From Paraniabella ginsengisoli (GTDB lineage Bacteria > Bacteroidota > Bacteroidia > Chitinophagales > Chitinophagaceae), in NCBI RefSeq assembly GCF_022513635.1, contig NZ_JAKWBL010000001.1, positions 248,001-312,000 on the forward strand: 64,000 bases of DNA. The letters run 5' to 3'. Numbering within the stretch: the stretch's first letter is position 1; each line of letters opens with the position of its first letter. Both the position numbers and the translations under genes were made by a program. Under the pieces are notes generated by a model. The model saw nothing but the letters and a program-made list of their open reading frames with translations. It was not told the origin of the DNA and did no database searches. Of this stretch, positions 8,844-18,512 are shown in pieces.

Positions 8844-10645
8844 ATGGCCAAGCCTTTTTCTAAAACATTGAACCTGGTAAATATAGTAAAGCAGCTTTGG
8901 CCTTTTGTGAGGCCTTATCGAAAAATGGTTTTCGGCACTTTATCACTTACCTTAATAGGCGCTTTGGTAGCGCAGGTCAATCCGCTTATTTTAAAATATA
9001 CTGTCGATCATGTTGATGCGCTGCTGCAAACACCTGATCCAATGAGCGAGGGTGTCAAGCTGTTGGTTTTTATCTCCGTGGTACTATTTGCAAAAGAAAT
9101 TGTCAATATTTTTATTCAGTTCGGACAGAAATTCTATGGTGAAAAAATAAGGATCAATGTAAGCAACAGCCTTGCACAAAAAGCAATAAAGCGAATTCTT
9201 ACTTACCAAATGAGTTTTTTTTCCTCGCCGGAAAATCAATCCGGAAAGCTTCAAACCCGTATTGACAGGGGAGTTGAGAGTCTTACCAAACTGGTTCAGA
9301 ATTTTTTTATCGATATTCTTCCTTTATTTAGTAACGCTATACTGGCCCTTGTAATTATGTTTATGGCCAATGTGTATGTTGGGCTTGTAGCGGTAACTAT
9401 TTTACCTGCCTACTTTTATGTAAGTGTGCGGCAGGCAAAAAAATTGCAAGGAGTAAGAAGGCAATTGCGCCGCGGACGGGAAAATAAAAGCAATGGATTA
9501 CTCAATCTTATCGAGTCGATGACGGTAATTAAAAGTTTTGTTAGAGAAAATGTAGAGGAGAAAAAGCAATTGGTTATTCAGCAGCAGTTAACGGATGATC
9601 AATTATATACCCGTAAAACGAATTTTAGGTATGATGGTGTAAAAACATTCGTTGAACAAATAGGCGTGGTGCTGATCATAATTTTGACAACTTATTTAGT
9701 ATTGAATCATCAAATTAGTATAGGAGCCATTATGCTGCACATTATGTTGTTCAACAATGTGTCTTCGCCCATTCGCCAGCTTCATAGAATTTATGATGAA
9801 GTAAACGATGCGTTTATTTACGCCGAAGCCTATTTTCAAATTATTGAAGACGATGACGGCATTGAACAAACAGGCACTCATAAAGTGAAAGAGTTGGATG
9901 GTAATTTTGAAATGAAGCATGTAACATTTACTTATCCCAATGGTACCAAGGCATTACACGATATTAGCCTTACAATAGAACGTGGTAAAACTACTGCACT
10001 TGTGGGGTTAAGTGGTGCAGGTAAAAGCACTATTCTTAATCTGCTGAACAAATTTTATGAACCCGATAGCGGAGAAATATTATTAGATGGTATTGATTTG
10101 AAAGAATATGAAAACGGCTCTCTTCGCCGCGATGTTGGATTGGTGTTGCAAAAAAATCACATTTTTAAAGGAACGATTGAGGAGAATATCCGGTATGGAA
10201 AAATGCGTGCTTCGTTTGATGACGTAATCAGCGCAGCAAAAAAGCTTATTTACATGACCAGATAATGGAGCTTCCGCAACAATACCAAAGCGATGCGCAA
10301 CTGCTTAGTGGTGGCCAACAGCAACGCATTGCAATTGCCCGGCTATTTTTAAAAGATCCTCCCATTATTTTTTTGGATGAACCAACTGCAAGCCTGGATG
10401 CAATTGCTACCGAACAAATAAAAAATAGTTTAGACGCCATTAAGGAGAACAGAACAGTGGTTATTATATCACATTCTATTTCACAAATTGTTGATGCAGA
10501 TACTATCTATGTTTTAAAACAGGGAAAATTAGCTGAAGCTGGAAAGCATGAAGAATTGATAAAGAATAATGGTGTTTATAAAGAAATTTTTGACGCGTCT
10601 GCAAGAAGTTTAAATATAGAACGGATTGCTAAGTTTTATAATTAG
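8844..10645 (+). CDS. ABC exporter, fused permease and ATPase (MsbA/lipid-exporter type; one frameshift)
   Basis: A half-transporter of about 600 residues with an N-terminal ABC transmembrane domain (six helices, roughly residues 20-320) and a C-terminal ATPase. The ATPase has Walker A ([11 protein letters not shown]), a Q-loop (VLQKNHIF), the signature LSGGQQQR, Walker B (PPIIFLDEP) and the H-loop (VIISHS). Such proteins dimerise and export lipids, drugs or peptides; the substrate here is unknown. The frame breaks at 10238-10243, six A where seven would give [18 protein letters not shown] across the join. An ATP site split before the signature motif would be inactive, so a sequencing deletion is more likely than two genes. 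The gene stands alone, 115 bases after the thiolase stop. Confidence 0.88.
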
Positions 10646-10753
10646 ATATTTAGATTTTATTAACACTTATTAAAGTGCTTCGCTCGTCTTTGTGGTAGAT
10701 TATTTGTTTAATCGGATAGTTAAAACCAGCCATTAATAATTAAATAAAATCAC

Positions 10754-10969
10754 ATGAAAACTTCAATTACAAAAATGCTTTCGCTCGCTGTAGTAGTAAT
10801 TGCCTTGATTGGCCTTTTCTCCTCTTGTGTACATCCGCACTACCACCGTACCCCAGGCTATAGCCAAAGAGGACATGTTCCACCAGGACATGCTAAAAAA
10901 TATTATGGAACAAAATCTGCTAAACCTTTTGCGCCGGGACAGCAGAAAAAATATCGCGGAAGAAGGTAG
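10754..10969 (+). CDS. Small basic lipoprotein, function unknown
   Basis: A 71-residue product with a lipoprotein signal: a hydrophobic stretch, then the lipobox LFSSC with Cys near residue 25. The mature part is short, rich in His, Lys, Gly and Pro, and contains the pattern PPGHAKKYYG...KSAKPFAPGQQKK. I recall small Bacteroidota proteins with this PPGxxKK...SAKxxAPGQ pattern, some labelled as quinol oxidase subunit 4; that label has no support here. It would be anchored at the inner or outer membrane facing the periplasm. A strong hairpin terminator follows at 10997. Confidence 0.7.
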   Translation: MKTSITKMLSLAVVVIALIGLFSSCVHPHYHRTPGYSQRGHVPPGHAKKYYGTKSAKPFAPGQQKKYRGRR

Positions 10970-11340
10970 TGGTATAAATTGCCTTTAAGGAAGTACAATC
11001 CATCGTTTCAGATAATAGTATCTGGAATGATGGATTTTCTTTTTCCGTATTTCGTAAACTGTTTTTCCCGATTTCGACAACGATCTATTGAAGGAGTATC
11101 TATTTTTGTGTTAACAAAAGCAAATGGGTTTCTCGGGCTTTTTCTACTGGTAAAACAGTTGGTTTTGAGAGTTTCCCAACTATAAAAAAGTATAGTTTTC
11201 CTTAAGCAGATAGTTTTCGAGAGTGCACCGTTTATTTCTATAAGGGGTGCTTTTTTTTGTTGAAGGAGACGGAAAGACTGGAAGACGGAAAGTCCGAAAA
11301 ATGGGAGGAACAACTGTCATCCGTCATCTGTCAACTCTTC
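10970..11340. other. Gene-free stretch with hairpins and repeat sequence
   Basis: Two overlapping open frames on opposite strands here (about 10979-11185 and 11008-11313) show no protein-like pattern, and I do not call them. What is visible: the terminator hairpin at 10997-11045; a short AACTATA/TATAGTT hairpin at about 11178-11198; a GCACC...GGGTGC hairpin followed by eight T near 11225-11260; then two intergenic repeat types, a GGAAAGTCCG-like ladder (11266-11299) and CAACTGTCATC-like sequence (11312-11336). Confidence 0.5.
10997..11045 (+). terminator. Two-part hairpin terminator after the small lipoprotein
   Basis: AATCCATC pairs with GATGGATT and, inside, CAGATA pairs with TATCTG around an ATAG loop; the gttt/gaat pairs between them are mostly mismatched. 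TTCTTTTT follows. It begins 28 bases after the stop of the lipoprotein gene. Confidence 0.65.
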
Positions 11341-11922
11341 CTACGGTACATTAATATATTTATGAATCTGCAAACTCAATTCCCACTTAGGATTTTGTTT
11401 GATGTAGTCTACAATTTGAGGAGTCATGGTATCTGCTTTGCTCCATTCGGGTTGCAGGTAAAGTTTACAATGAGGAGATACTTGTTTTGCAAAGCTTTCG
11501 CCCCAGGCAAAATCACTTTTGTTGTAAATGATTATTTTAAGTTCGTTAGCAACCGGTAAAATTTCAGGAAGCGGTGCTTTGAATTTTTTCGGTGAAAGGC
11601 ATATCCAGTCCCAATTTCCGCTTAATGCCGATGACCCTGAAGTTTCTATGTTAGTGGCAATTCCTTCTTTCTGAATAGCAGCGGTGAGTTCATCCAGGTT
11701 ATGCATGAGTGGTTCGCCACCGGTTATTACCGCAAGCGGAGCTTTGGAATTTTTAATGGTGGAAACAATTTCATCAATGTGCAAAACAGGATGTCCGTCA
11801 AAAGCCCAGCTTTCTTTTACATCGCACCAAACGCAGCCTACATCGCAGCCGCCAAGGCGCACGAAATAGGCAGCGCGACCTTGATGATAACCTTCGCCCT
11901 GAATGGTGTAAAAATGCTCCAT
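11341..11922 (-). CDS. queE: 7-carboxy-7-deazaguanine synthase QueE
   Basis: QueE is a radical SAM enzyme that contracts the ring of 6-carboxytetrahydropterin to 7-carboxy-7-deazaguanine in queuosine/preQ1 synthesis. The iron-sulfur triad is Cys26, Cys30 and Cys33 (CDVGCVWC), the spacing used by QueE. YTIQGEG at the start, ITGGEPLMH (SAM and Mg region), ETSGSS, and CLSPKKFK are also characteristic. The product is 193 residues, usual for the short Bacteroidota form. The conserved MEHFYTIQGEG start supports position 11922; the frame continues open upstream but without another start codon. No other queuosine gene is nearby. The gene is intact. Confidence 0.93.
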   Translation of the reverse strand: MEHFYTIQGEGYHQGRAAYFVRLGGCDVGCVWCDVKESWAFDGHPVLHIDEIVSTIKNSKAPLAVITGGEPLMHNLDELTAAIQKEGIATNIETSGSSALSGNWDWICLSPKKFKAPLPEILPVANELKIIIYNKSDFAWGESFAKQVSPHCKLYLQPEWSKADTMTPQIVDYIKQNPKWELSLQIHKYINVP

Positions 11923-12017
11923 TACGGGAAAAGAAGATGATATTTGAAGTGTATTATTTATAATATAAGATTTTTAGAATGCCGGCGATCGAAATTTACT
12001 GCTGAGTTTTATTCAAC

Positions 12018-12052
12018 TGTACAAGAGTGCGACGCAACACCGATGCCATATA
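12018..12052. repeat. TTGCGTCGCA repeat, copy B
   Basis: Read on the minus strand this is TATGGCATCGGTGTTGCGTCGCACTCTTGTAC, the same layout as copies D and E. It lies between the stop of folD and the start of queE, both on the minus strand. Confidence 0.5.
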
Positions 12053-12089
12053 TTCTTTTGCCGGGTCAATAAAATATAATTAGTATGAT

Positions 12090-12968
12090 CTAATCTTTTT
12101 CGGTGCAGGATTTGTAAGTATTCTTCATCAACGCCGCTATTGTCATGGGGCCAACGCCACCAGGGACTGGCGTTATAAAAGAACATTTCGGTGCTACTTT
12201 GTCAAAATCGACATCTCCCACCAGGCGATAACCAGATTTTTTTGAATCGTCTGGTATGCGTGTAATGCCAACATCGATAACCACAGCTCCATCTTTCACC
12301 ATTTCAGGTTGTAAAAACTCAGCCTGTCCGATAGCGGCTACGATAATGTCTGCCTGGCTACAGATTTCATTTAAGTTTTCTGTTTTTGAATGACAAACAG
12401 TAACGGTACAGTTTCCTGGATTACTATTATTGCTCAGCAAAATGCTCATGGGGCGGCCAACAATATTGCTGCGTCCAAGCACTACAGCATGTTTTCCTTT
12501 AGTGGTAATATTATTATGTTCTAACAGAAGCATAATGCCGTAAGGTGTGGCAGGGACAAAAGCCTCTTCTTCGCCCATGATCATGCGCCCAATGTTTTCG
12601 GGATGAAAACCGTCAACATCTTTTGCAACTGCAATAGCTTCAATAACTTTTTTCTCTGAAATATGAGCCGGAAGCGGCAGCTGAACTAAAATGCCATCCA
12701 CAGATAGGTCTTCATTTAATTCCTGAATTTTATCGAGCAACTTCATTTCGCTGATGTCTTCCTCATATTCGATCATAGTAGAGTTGAAGCCTATTTCATT
12801 GCAGGTTCTGACTTTCGAATTAACATAAGTCTGACTGGCGCCATTGGCACCGACTAAAATGGCAGCTAAATGCGGTACCTTTTTGCCTGTAGTGGCTCGT
12901 TGTGCCACATCAATTTTAATAGTATTTAGTATAGTTTTGGCCGTCTTTTTTCCATCCAATATTTGCAT
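12090..12968 (-). CDS. folD: Bifunctional methylenetetrahydrofolate dehydrogenase / methenyltetrahydrofolate cyclohydrolase FolD
   Basis: FolD interconverts 5,10-methylene-THF, 5,10-methenyl-THF and 10-formyl-THF for purine and formyl-Met synthesis, using NADP. Visible motifs are the catalytic [13 protein letters not shown] (Tyr and Lys), [19 protein letters not shown], the nucleotide-binding [10 protein letters not shown] and [12 protein letters not shown] chose the ATG at 12968 ([14 protein letters not shown]). An in-frame ATG at 13001 would add 11 residues, but a promoter box lies between the two. The product is about 292 residues, normal for the family. The gene is intact. Confidence 0.95.
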   Translation of the reverse strand: MQILDGKKTAKTILNTIKIDVAQRATTGKKVPHLAAILVGANGASQTYVNSKVRTCNEIGFNSTMIEYEEDISEMKLLDKIQELNEDLSVDGILVQLPLPAHISEKKVIEAIAVAKDVDGFHPENIGRMIMGEEEAFVPATPYGIMLLLEHNNITTKGKHAVVLGRSNIVGRPMSILLSNNSNPGNCTVTVCHSKTENLNEICSQADIIVAAIGQAEFLQPEMVKDGAVVIDVGITRIPDDSKKSGYRLVGDVDFDKVAPKCSFITPVPGGVGPMTIAALMKNTYKSCTEKD

Positions 12969-12972
12969 CGTG

Positions 12973-12980
12973 CAAAGATG
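12973..12980 (-). promoter_or_regulatory. Probable -7 box CATCTTTG of folD
   Basis: The minus strand reads CATCTTTGCAC four bases before the folD ATG, one mismatch from TAnnTTTG. It resembles the boxes before lspA, the 44.7 kb methyltransferase and ispG, and implies a nearly leaderless mRNA. Confidence 0.4.
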
Positions 12981-13181
12981 CATAAGTTTTTTTATAGGCA
13001 TAAAAAATATGATACTAACAATTGTTTGATTTTTCAGTGATTTTTTGGTTGATCTGTATCAATATGTTTTTTCTTCAACTAAGAGAATTATAAAACAAGT
13101 ATTTGATATTCAGTTTTTAACATAGGTCGGGAAATGTTTACATAATCAGGAGTCTTTAAAAAGTATTAAATACTCATGAAG

Positions 13182-13294
13182 TTTTTGTTAAAAAACAATT
13201 AACTTTCCTAAGCAATTGGTAAAATAAAAACTACAATTGCCCTCCGTACCGTCCTTCTTGTTTAGCCCTATTTAATCAATTTTTTAACAAAAAA
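13182..13294 (+). promoter_or_regulatory. Leader of the first susC flanked by a 14-bp inverted repeat
   Basis: TTTTTGTTAAAAAA (13182-13195) and its exact reverse complement TTTTTTAACAAAAA (13280-13293) enclose an 84-base stretch ending nine bases before the susC start codon. Inside is a second perfect repeat, GCAATTG (13212-13218) with CAATTGC (13234-13240). The second susC leader (18395-18505) repeats this architecture with nearly the same spacing. The 3' arm overlaps the A-rich translation start region, so a folded leader could limit ribosome access. The rest of 12981-13181 is AT-rich, and I see no convincing promoter in it. Confidence 0.55.
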
Positions 13295-13302
13295 GGATCT
13301 AA

Positions 13303-16300
13303 ATGAGAAAAATTCTATTGCTTCTGGCAATGTCTCTGTTGTGCTCATTTCTGGCTTTTTCCCAAACCCAAAACATTTCCGGACAAGTTGTTGATGAAAC
13401 GGCTTCCCCGGTTTCGTTTGCTACGGTTACAGAAAAAGGTACCCAGAATGCAGTGTCTGCTGACTCAGACGGAAAGTTTACAATTAAGGTAAGTAATTCT
13501 GCAATTCTCGTCGTTAGCTCTACTGGATTTGCTGTTGTAGAAGTGGTTGCATCCAGTGCGGGAACTGTTGTCCTGAAACGAGGAGAAGGAATCACAATTG
13601 ACGAAGTAGTAGTTACGGCTTTAGGTATTTCAAGGGACAAAAAAGCTCTTGGCTATTCATCGCAACAAATTGATGGTGCTGCGGTGAATTCGCGACCCAC
13701 AAACAATTTTCTGAACAACTTATCAGGTAAGATAGCGGGTTTAGATATTAAAACCAATTCGAATTTTGGAGGGTCCACCAACATCGTTCTTCGAGGAACC
13801 AAAAGTATTTCTTACAATAACCAGGCGCTAATAGTGGTTGATGGTGTTCCTGTATCAAACACTAACCTTAATCTGAATGATGCAGGAAGAGGCCGTGACG
13901 GCGTTGACTTTGGTAACTCTGCTTCTGATATTGATCCGAATAATATTGAATCGATCAACGTACTAAAAGGTGCGGCTGCGACAGCACTTTATGGTAGCCA
14001 GGCATCCAATGGTGCATTATTGATTACAACAAAAAAGGGTAAGCTTAATAAAGCTGTAGGCGTAACGCTCAACACTACTTTTTCAGTTGGGGGTATAGAT
14101 AAAAGTACGTTCCCAACTTATCAAAAGCAGTACGGACAGGGTTATGGCCCGGGTTTTATTGAGGGGGATGTAGATGGCGACGGAGTGGATGATGCTATTA
14201 CTTCAACCGGCGACGATGCCTCTTATGGTACAGCCTTTGATCCTGAACTAATGGTATACAACTGGAATGCATTTGCGTTGGGCAATCCTAATTATGGTAA
14301 GGCTACACCCTGGGTTGCAGCAGCAAATGACCCAAGCACATTTTTCAAGAAAGCTTTTACCACTATAAACAGTGTGAATGTTAATGGTGGCGATGAGTTT
14401 ACTACTTACAATTTTACGTACAGCAATCATTATGAAACAGGTGTAATGCCTAATAGTCGTTTGGGTAAAAACACAATTAATGGAAATTTTTCAAGGCAAA
14501 TAGCAAAAGGGCTGAAATCAACAGCATTTGTGACATTTGTTGATCAATCAACAATCGGTAGGAACAGTGTGGGATATGGCGATAATATTTTGACTGGATT
14601 TAGACAGTGGTGGCCGGTAAATGTTGATATAAAAGAACTGGAGCAGGAGTATTTTCGGAATAATGAAAATGTGACCTGGAATATGGTGAGCCCATTGGAA
14701 GGTAACCTGGCACCGGCTTTCTGGAATAATCCCTACTGGGACCGGTATGAAAATTTCCCAACTGATGACAGGACAAGAATATTGACAGGCGCTAATCTAA
14801 GTTGGGATATAACTGATGACCTCAATATATTAGGCCGTGCTACGATTGATTATTCAAATAGCAAACAGGAAATAAGGAAAGCTGTTGGAAGCCATTCAGA
14901 AGAGTTTGGTGTGGCTCAATCACCCGCAGGAGAAACATCCGGGTACTGGCTTTTTACTAACAAATTCCTTCAGCAAACATACGACCTGATAGGTACATAC
15001 GATTGGAAAATAAGTAGTGACTTTTCAGCGATGTTATTAGCAGGAGGTACATTTATAAAATCCCGTCAGGAAGATTTTGAAGCTTCAACAACCGGCGGTT
15101 TAATTATTCCTAAATTATATACACTCGGTAATTCGGTAGGATATTTTCCTCCAATCCAAGGAGATGTTTCTTTGGAAAAATCAGGAATATATGCACAGGC
15201 TTCAACGGATTATAAAAAAACCGTGTTTTTAGAAGGAACAGTAAGGAGAGATGAATCTACAGCCTTACCAAAAGATAATCGAGATTACGTATATTATTCT
15301 CTGGGTTCTAGTTTTGTGTTTTCTGAATTATTAAAGAATAATGGTAATGCTGATTGGCTTAATTTTTCAAAACTTCGTTTAAGTTATGCTGAAGTAGGTA
15401 ACGATCTGCCTCCCGGCCTTCCTGGTTTTAGAAGAAATAATGGACTTATTGCCGGCTATCCAATGGCGTCTAATAGCAATACTTACGTAGATTATGAAAG
15501 CCTGAGACCCGAAAGACAAAAGAGTTGGGAAGTAGGATTGGAGGCATCAATGTTAGATAAGCGCATTACTATCGATTTGTCTTTATATAAAACCAATACA
15601 AAGGATTTATTATTTAATGTTCCGCAATCCACGGCAACCGGGTATGCATTTTCTTTAGTAAATGCAGGTGAAACAGAAAATAAAGGTATTGAAGTGGCGT
15701 TGGGTTTAACTCCTGTGCGTACGCCCGATTTTCAGTGGAACGTGAATATTAACTGGGCTAAAAATAAGAACAAAGTTATTGCTCTTAATGAAGGAAGGGA
15801 AAATCTGCAATTAGCAAACTTCCAGGCAACCTCTCTTAATGCCACTGTGGGTCAACCTTATGGTTCGTTCAGGGGTATCGGGTACCAGTTCCTTAACGGC
15901 CAGCCTGTAGTTAATGAAGACGGTGTTTATATTAATGTTCAAGATCAGGTTCTTGGAAATATACAACCTGACTGGTTGGGAGGCGTGTACAATAAATTGA
16001 GTTACAAAAACTTTTCAATTGGATTTTTGATTGATGTAAAAAGTGGTGGCGACCTTTTTCACTTGATCAGTATTATGTCAGTCAACTGGATTATATCCAA
16101 ATACTGCTGGTCTTAATGATTTAGGAAATCCATTACGTAATTCGCTTGAGGACGGCGGCGGTATTATATTCCCTGGTGTAAAAGAAGATGGAACACCTAA
16201 TGATATCAGACTGGATGCTAGCGCATATGGAACCCTAGGTGGCAGTGTTGATGTATCACCTGATCAGGCATTTATATATGACGCTTCTTATGTAAAACTA

Positions 16301-16525
16301 AGAGAAGCCAATATTTCCTACACCTTAGGAGACAATATATTTAAGAAAGGTATTATTAAAGGAATTACACTTGGCCTGGTAGGTAATAATTTATGGATTA
16401 TTCACAAAAATGTTCCTTTTGCAGATCCGGAAGCCGGCACCTCTTCAGGTAATATCCAGGGGTATCAAAGCGGCGTAATGCCAACAACAAGAATAGTATC
16501 ATTTAACGCTAAGTTGAATTTTTAA
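13303..16525 (+). CDS. SusC/RagA-type TonB-dependent outer membrane receptor 1 (two frameshifts)
   Basis: A SusC-family receptor imports oligosaccharides or peptides through a TonB-driven outer membrane barrel capped by a SusD lipoprotein. The order is signal peptide (residues 1-20, cleaved after AFS), carboxypeptidase-like regulatory domain (GQVVDETASPVSFATV), TonB-box region (IDEVVVTALG), plug (LSGKIAGLDI, VVDGVPV, INVLKGAAATALYG) and a long beta-barrel. The frame breaks twice within 25 bases. At 16055-16059, six T instead of five would give DLFSLDQYY. At 16077, GG instead of G would give YYGQSTGLYPNTAGLNDLGNP. The repaired frame continues to the usual C-terminus at 16525. It is followed by susD-1 after 11 bases. 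Substrate unknown: no glycoside hydrolase or sigma/anti-sigma pair adjoins. Confidence 0.92.
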
Positions 16526-16536
16526 AATAAACAGCA

Positions 16537-18017
16537 ATGCAACTAAAAAATTTAAAATTATCCGTCTGCGTGGTTTTTATATTTGGTATTATACTAACCG
16601 GGTGTGTAAAGGATGTAGAAAATTTCAATAACGACCAAAGTAAACCTTATGATGTTGGAGCTTCACTCTTGATGACAAATGCACAGAGAGACCTGGCTGA
16701 TCAGATGACTACACCAGATGTGAATTTAAATGTCTTCAGATTTTTCCAACATTATTGGACAATGACCACTTATTATAACGACGCCAGTTTCAATTTTTCT
16801 GGCACCAGAACGGTGCCTGATAATCATTGGGATGCACTGTATGCCAGTGTCATTGGTAACCTGGAGTCTGCAAAGATGGCAATAAGTGTGGAAGTAAAGC
16901 CGGGTACGATGTCCGACGCTGATTGGACAAAGCAACAGAATAATAAAATGGCAATTCTTGATATAATTCAGGTGTATGCATACCAGATATTAGCTGATTC
17001 TTTTGGTGATATACCATACTCGGAAGCAATTATGCCTGATGAAAATGTATTACCTAAATATGAAGATTGTGAAAGTGTATATACAAATTTGATAGAACGT
17101 TTAAATGCTGATTTATCAGCTCTCGATGCTACCGGAGGGTCGTTTACTGAAGATGAGGAATATATGTTGGGGGCGATATTACTGCCTGGAAACTTTTCGG
17201 AAATACATTGAAGCTTAAAATAGGAATTAACCTTTCAGATGTAAATAATCAACTGGCTAAAACTACTGTAGAATCAGCTGTTGCAGCAGGTGTGATTGAA
17301 GATAATAGCGATAATATAGATTTTAAGTACACCATTGGTGCGCCAACATTTAATCCAGTACATGCGAATGTGATCGCCAGCGGTCGTAATGATTATATTG
17401 TGGAAGAGACTATAGTTGACATGATGAATGGATTAGCCGATCCCAGGCGATCTGTCTACTTCAGCACCGTTGGTGGACAATATAAAGGTGCTGTATTGGC
17501 GCAAGAAGACCAACTGTATTCTGAATTTTCGCATGTAGGCGAGCAGCTTGTAGCCCCAGATGCACCGGCCTATCTTTTTGATGCTGCGGAGGTGAATTTC
17601 TATTTAGCAGAAGCTGCTGCAAGAGGTTTTTCAGTTGGGGGAACACCTGATAGTTATTATAATGCAGCCATTACGGCTTCTTTTGGTCAATATGGATTAG
17701 GTTCTTCCGCAACAGCCTATTTGGAAAAACCAGCTGTTGCATATGCTACCGCAGCCGGCGATTGGAAGGAGAAAATAGGCAGACAGGCTTATATTGCTAT
17801 GTTCAATCGTGGTTTTGAATCCTGGAATTTTTACAGAAGACTTGATTATCCTGTAATGACTGCTCCCAATGCTGTTGCGGCAGCCGAAGGAAAAGTTCCT
17901 GTGAGAATGACTTACCCTATAAATGAACAAACTGTTAATGGGGCAAATTGGAGAGCAGCATCGGATGCTATTGGTGGAGATAAACTAACGATCAAAATTT
18001 TTTGGGACATAAATTGA
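16537..18017 (+). CDS. SusD/RagB-type surface lipoprotein 1 (one frameshift)
   Basis: SusD-like lipoproteins sit on the cell surface and close over the SusC channel while binding the nutrient. The signal peptide ends in the lipobox LTGC (Cys near residue 23). Typical SusD helical segments follow: YAYQILADSFGDIPYSEA, LKLKIGINLS and YLAEAAARGF, with RQAYIAMFNRGFESWNFYRRLDYP near the end. The frame breaks at 17169-17173, five G where six restore YMLGGDITAWKLFGNTLKLK. It pairs with the SusC just upstream and ends before a strong terminator at 18038. Binding residues cannot be assigned from sequence, so the substrate is unknown. Confidence 0.9.
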
Positions 18018-18037
18018 TACTCATACCGGGTTCTATA

Positions 18038-18075
18038 AATAAGGGTCAGCATACATGCTGACCCTTATTTTATTT
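18038..18075 (+). terminator. Strong terminator after susC-1/susD-1
   Basis: AATAAGGGTCAGCA and TGCTGACCCTTATT form a perfect 14-base-pair stem with a four-base loop, followed by TTATTT. It lies 20 bases after the SusD stop and separates the two SusC/D units transcriptionally. Confidence 0.85.
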
Positions 18076-18394
18076 GCTAAATATTTTTAAACTAAGTTTT
18101 TTTTAAAAAAAGAGACCATTTGTTATTTCTTTAAAGATTTTTCAAAAAAGTTAGTTTTTTACTAAAAAAGCACCTTTTTAATACTAATAAATATCAAAGA
18201 AAAACAATATTATTTGAAAGTTACAAAACTAACGGTTGTTAAATATTTTAATACTCAGAATTGATTCAAATCAACATTTGTTATATTGTCAAGTTTTATG
18301 CTTTTTTTGTAAATCATTTATAATTAAACTATTATATTTTTTACATAATTTTTATAGAGTACTAGATTTTAAATAAATATTAAAAGTGGATGAA
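18076..18394. other. AT-rich intergenic stretch before susC-2
   Basis: Very AT-rich with many A and T runs and no coding pattern. A weak promoter candidate is TTTG at 18277-18280 and TATGCTTT at 18297-18304, but the 16-base spacing is short. Just before the inverted-repeat leader it shares short blocks (TTTACATAAT, ATTAAA, ATGAA) with the region upstream of susC-1. Confidence 0.4.
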
Positions 18395-18505
18395 TTTTTT
18401 GTTAAAAAAATATAACTTGCCTCTGCAACTGATAAAACGAAAGGCTGTGAGTTTTACCAAAGCCCTTGTTTTTTAATCCGATTTAATCAAATTTTTAACA
18501 AAAAA
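18395..18505 (+). promoter_or_regulatory. Leader of the second susC flanked by the same inverted repeat
   Basis: TTTTTTGTTAAAAA (18395-18408) and TTTTTAACAAAAAA (18492-18505) are exact reverse complements enclosing 83 bases and ending seven bases before the ATG. The interior shares TAACTT-CCT--GCAA-TG-TAAAA and ATTTAATCAA with leader 1 at matching positions. A different internal hairpin (GATAAAAC 18431-18438 with GTTTTACC 18451-18458) occupies the place of the GCAATTG hairpin in leader 1. Confidence 0.55.
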
Positions 18506-18512
18506 GTTTTAC

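Noticed and set aside
10979..11313. Two overlapping opposite open frames after the small lipoprotein
   Set aside because: They mirror each other over AT-rich hairpin sequence, have no recognisable protein pattern and include a terminator.
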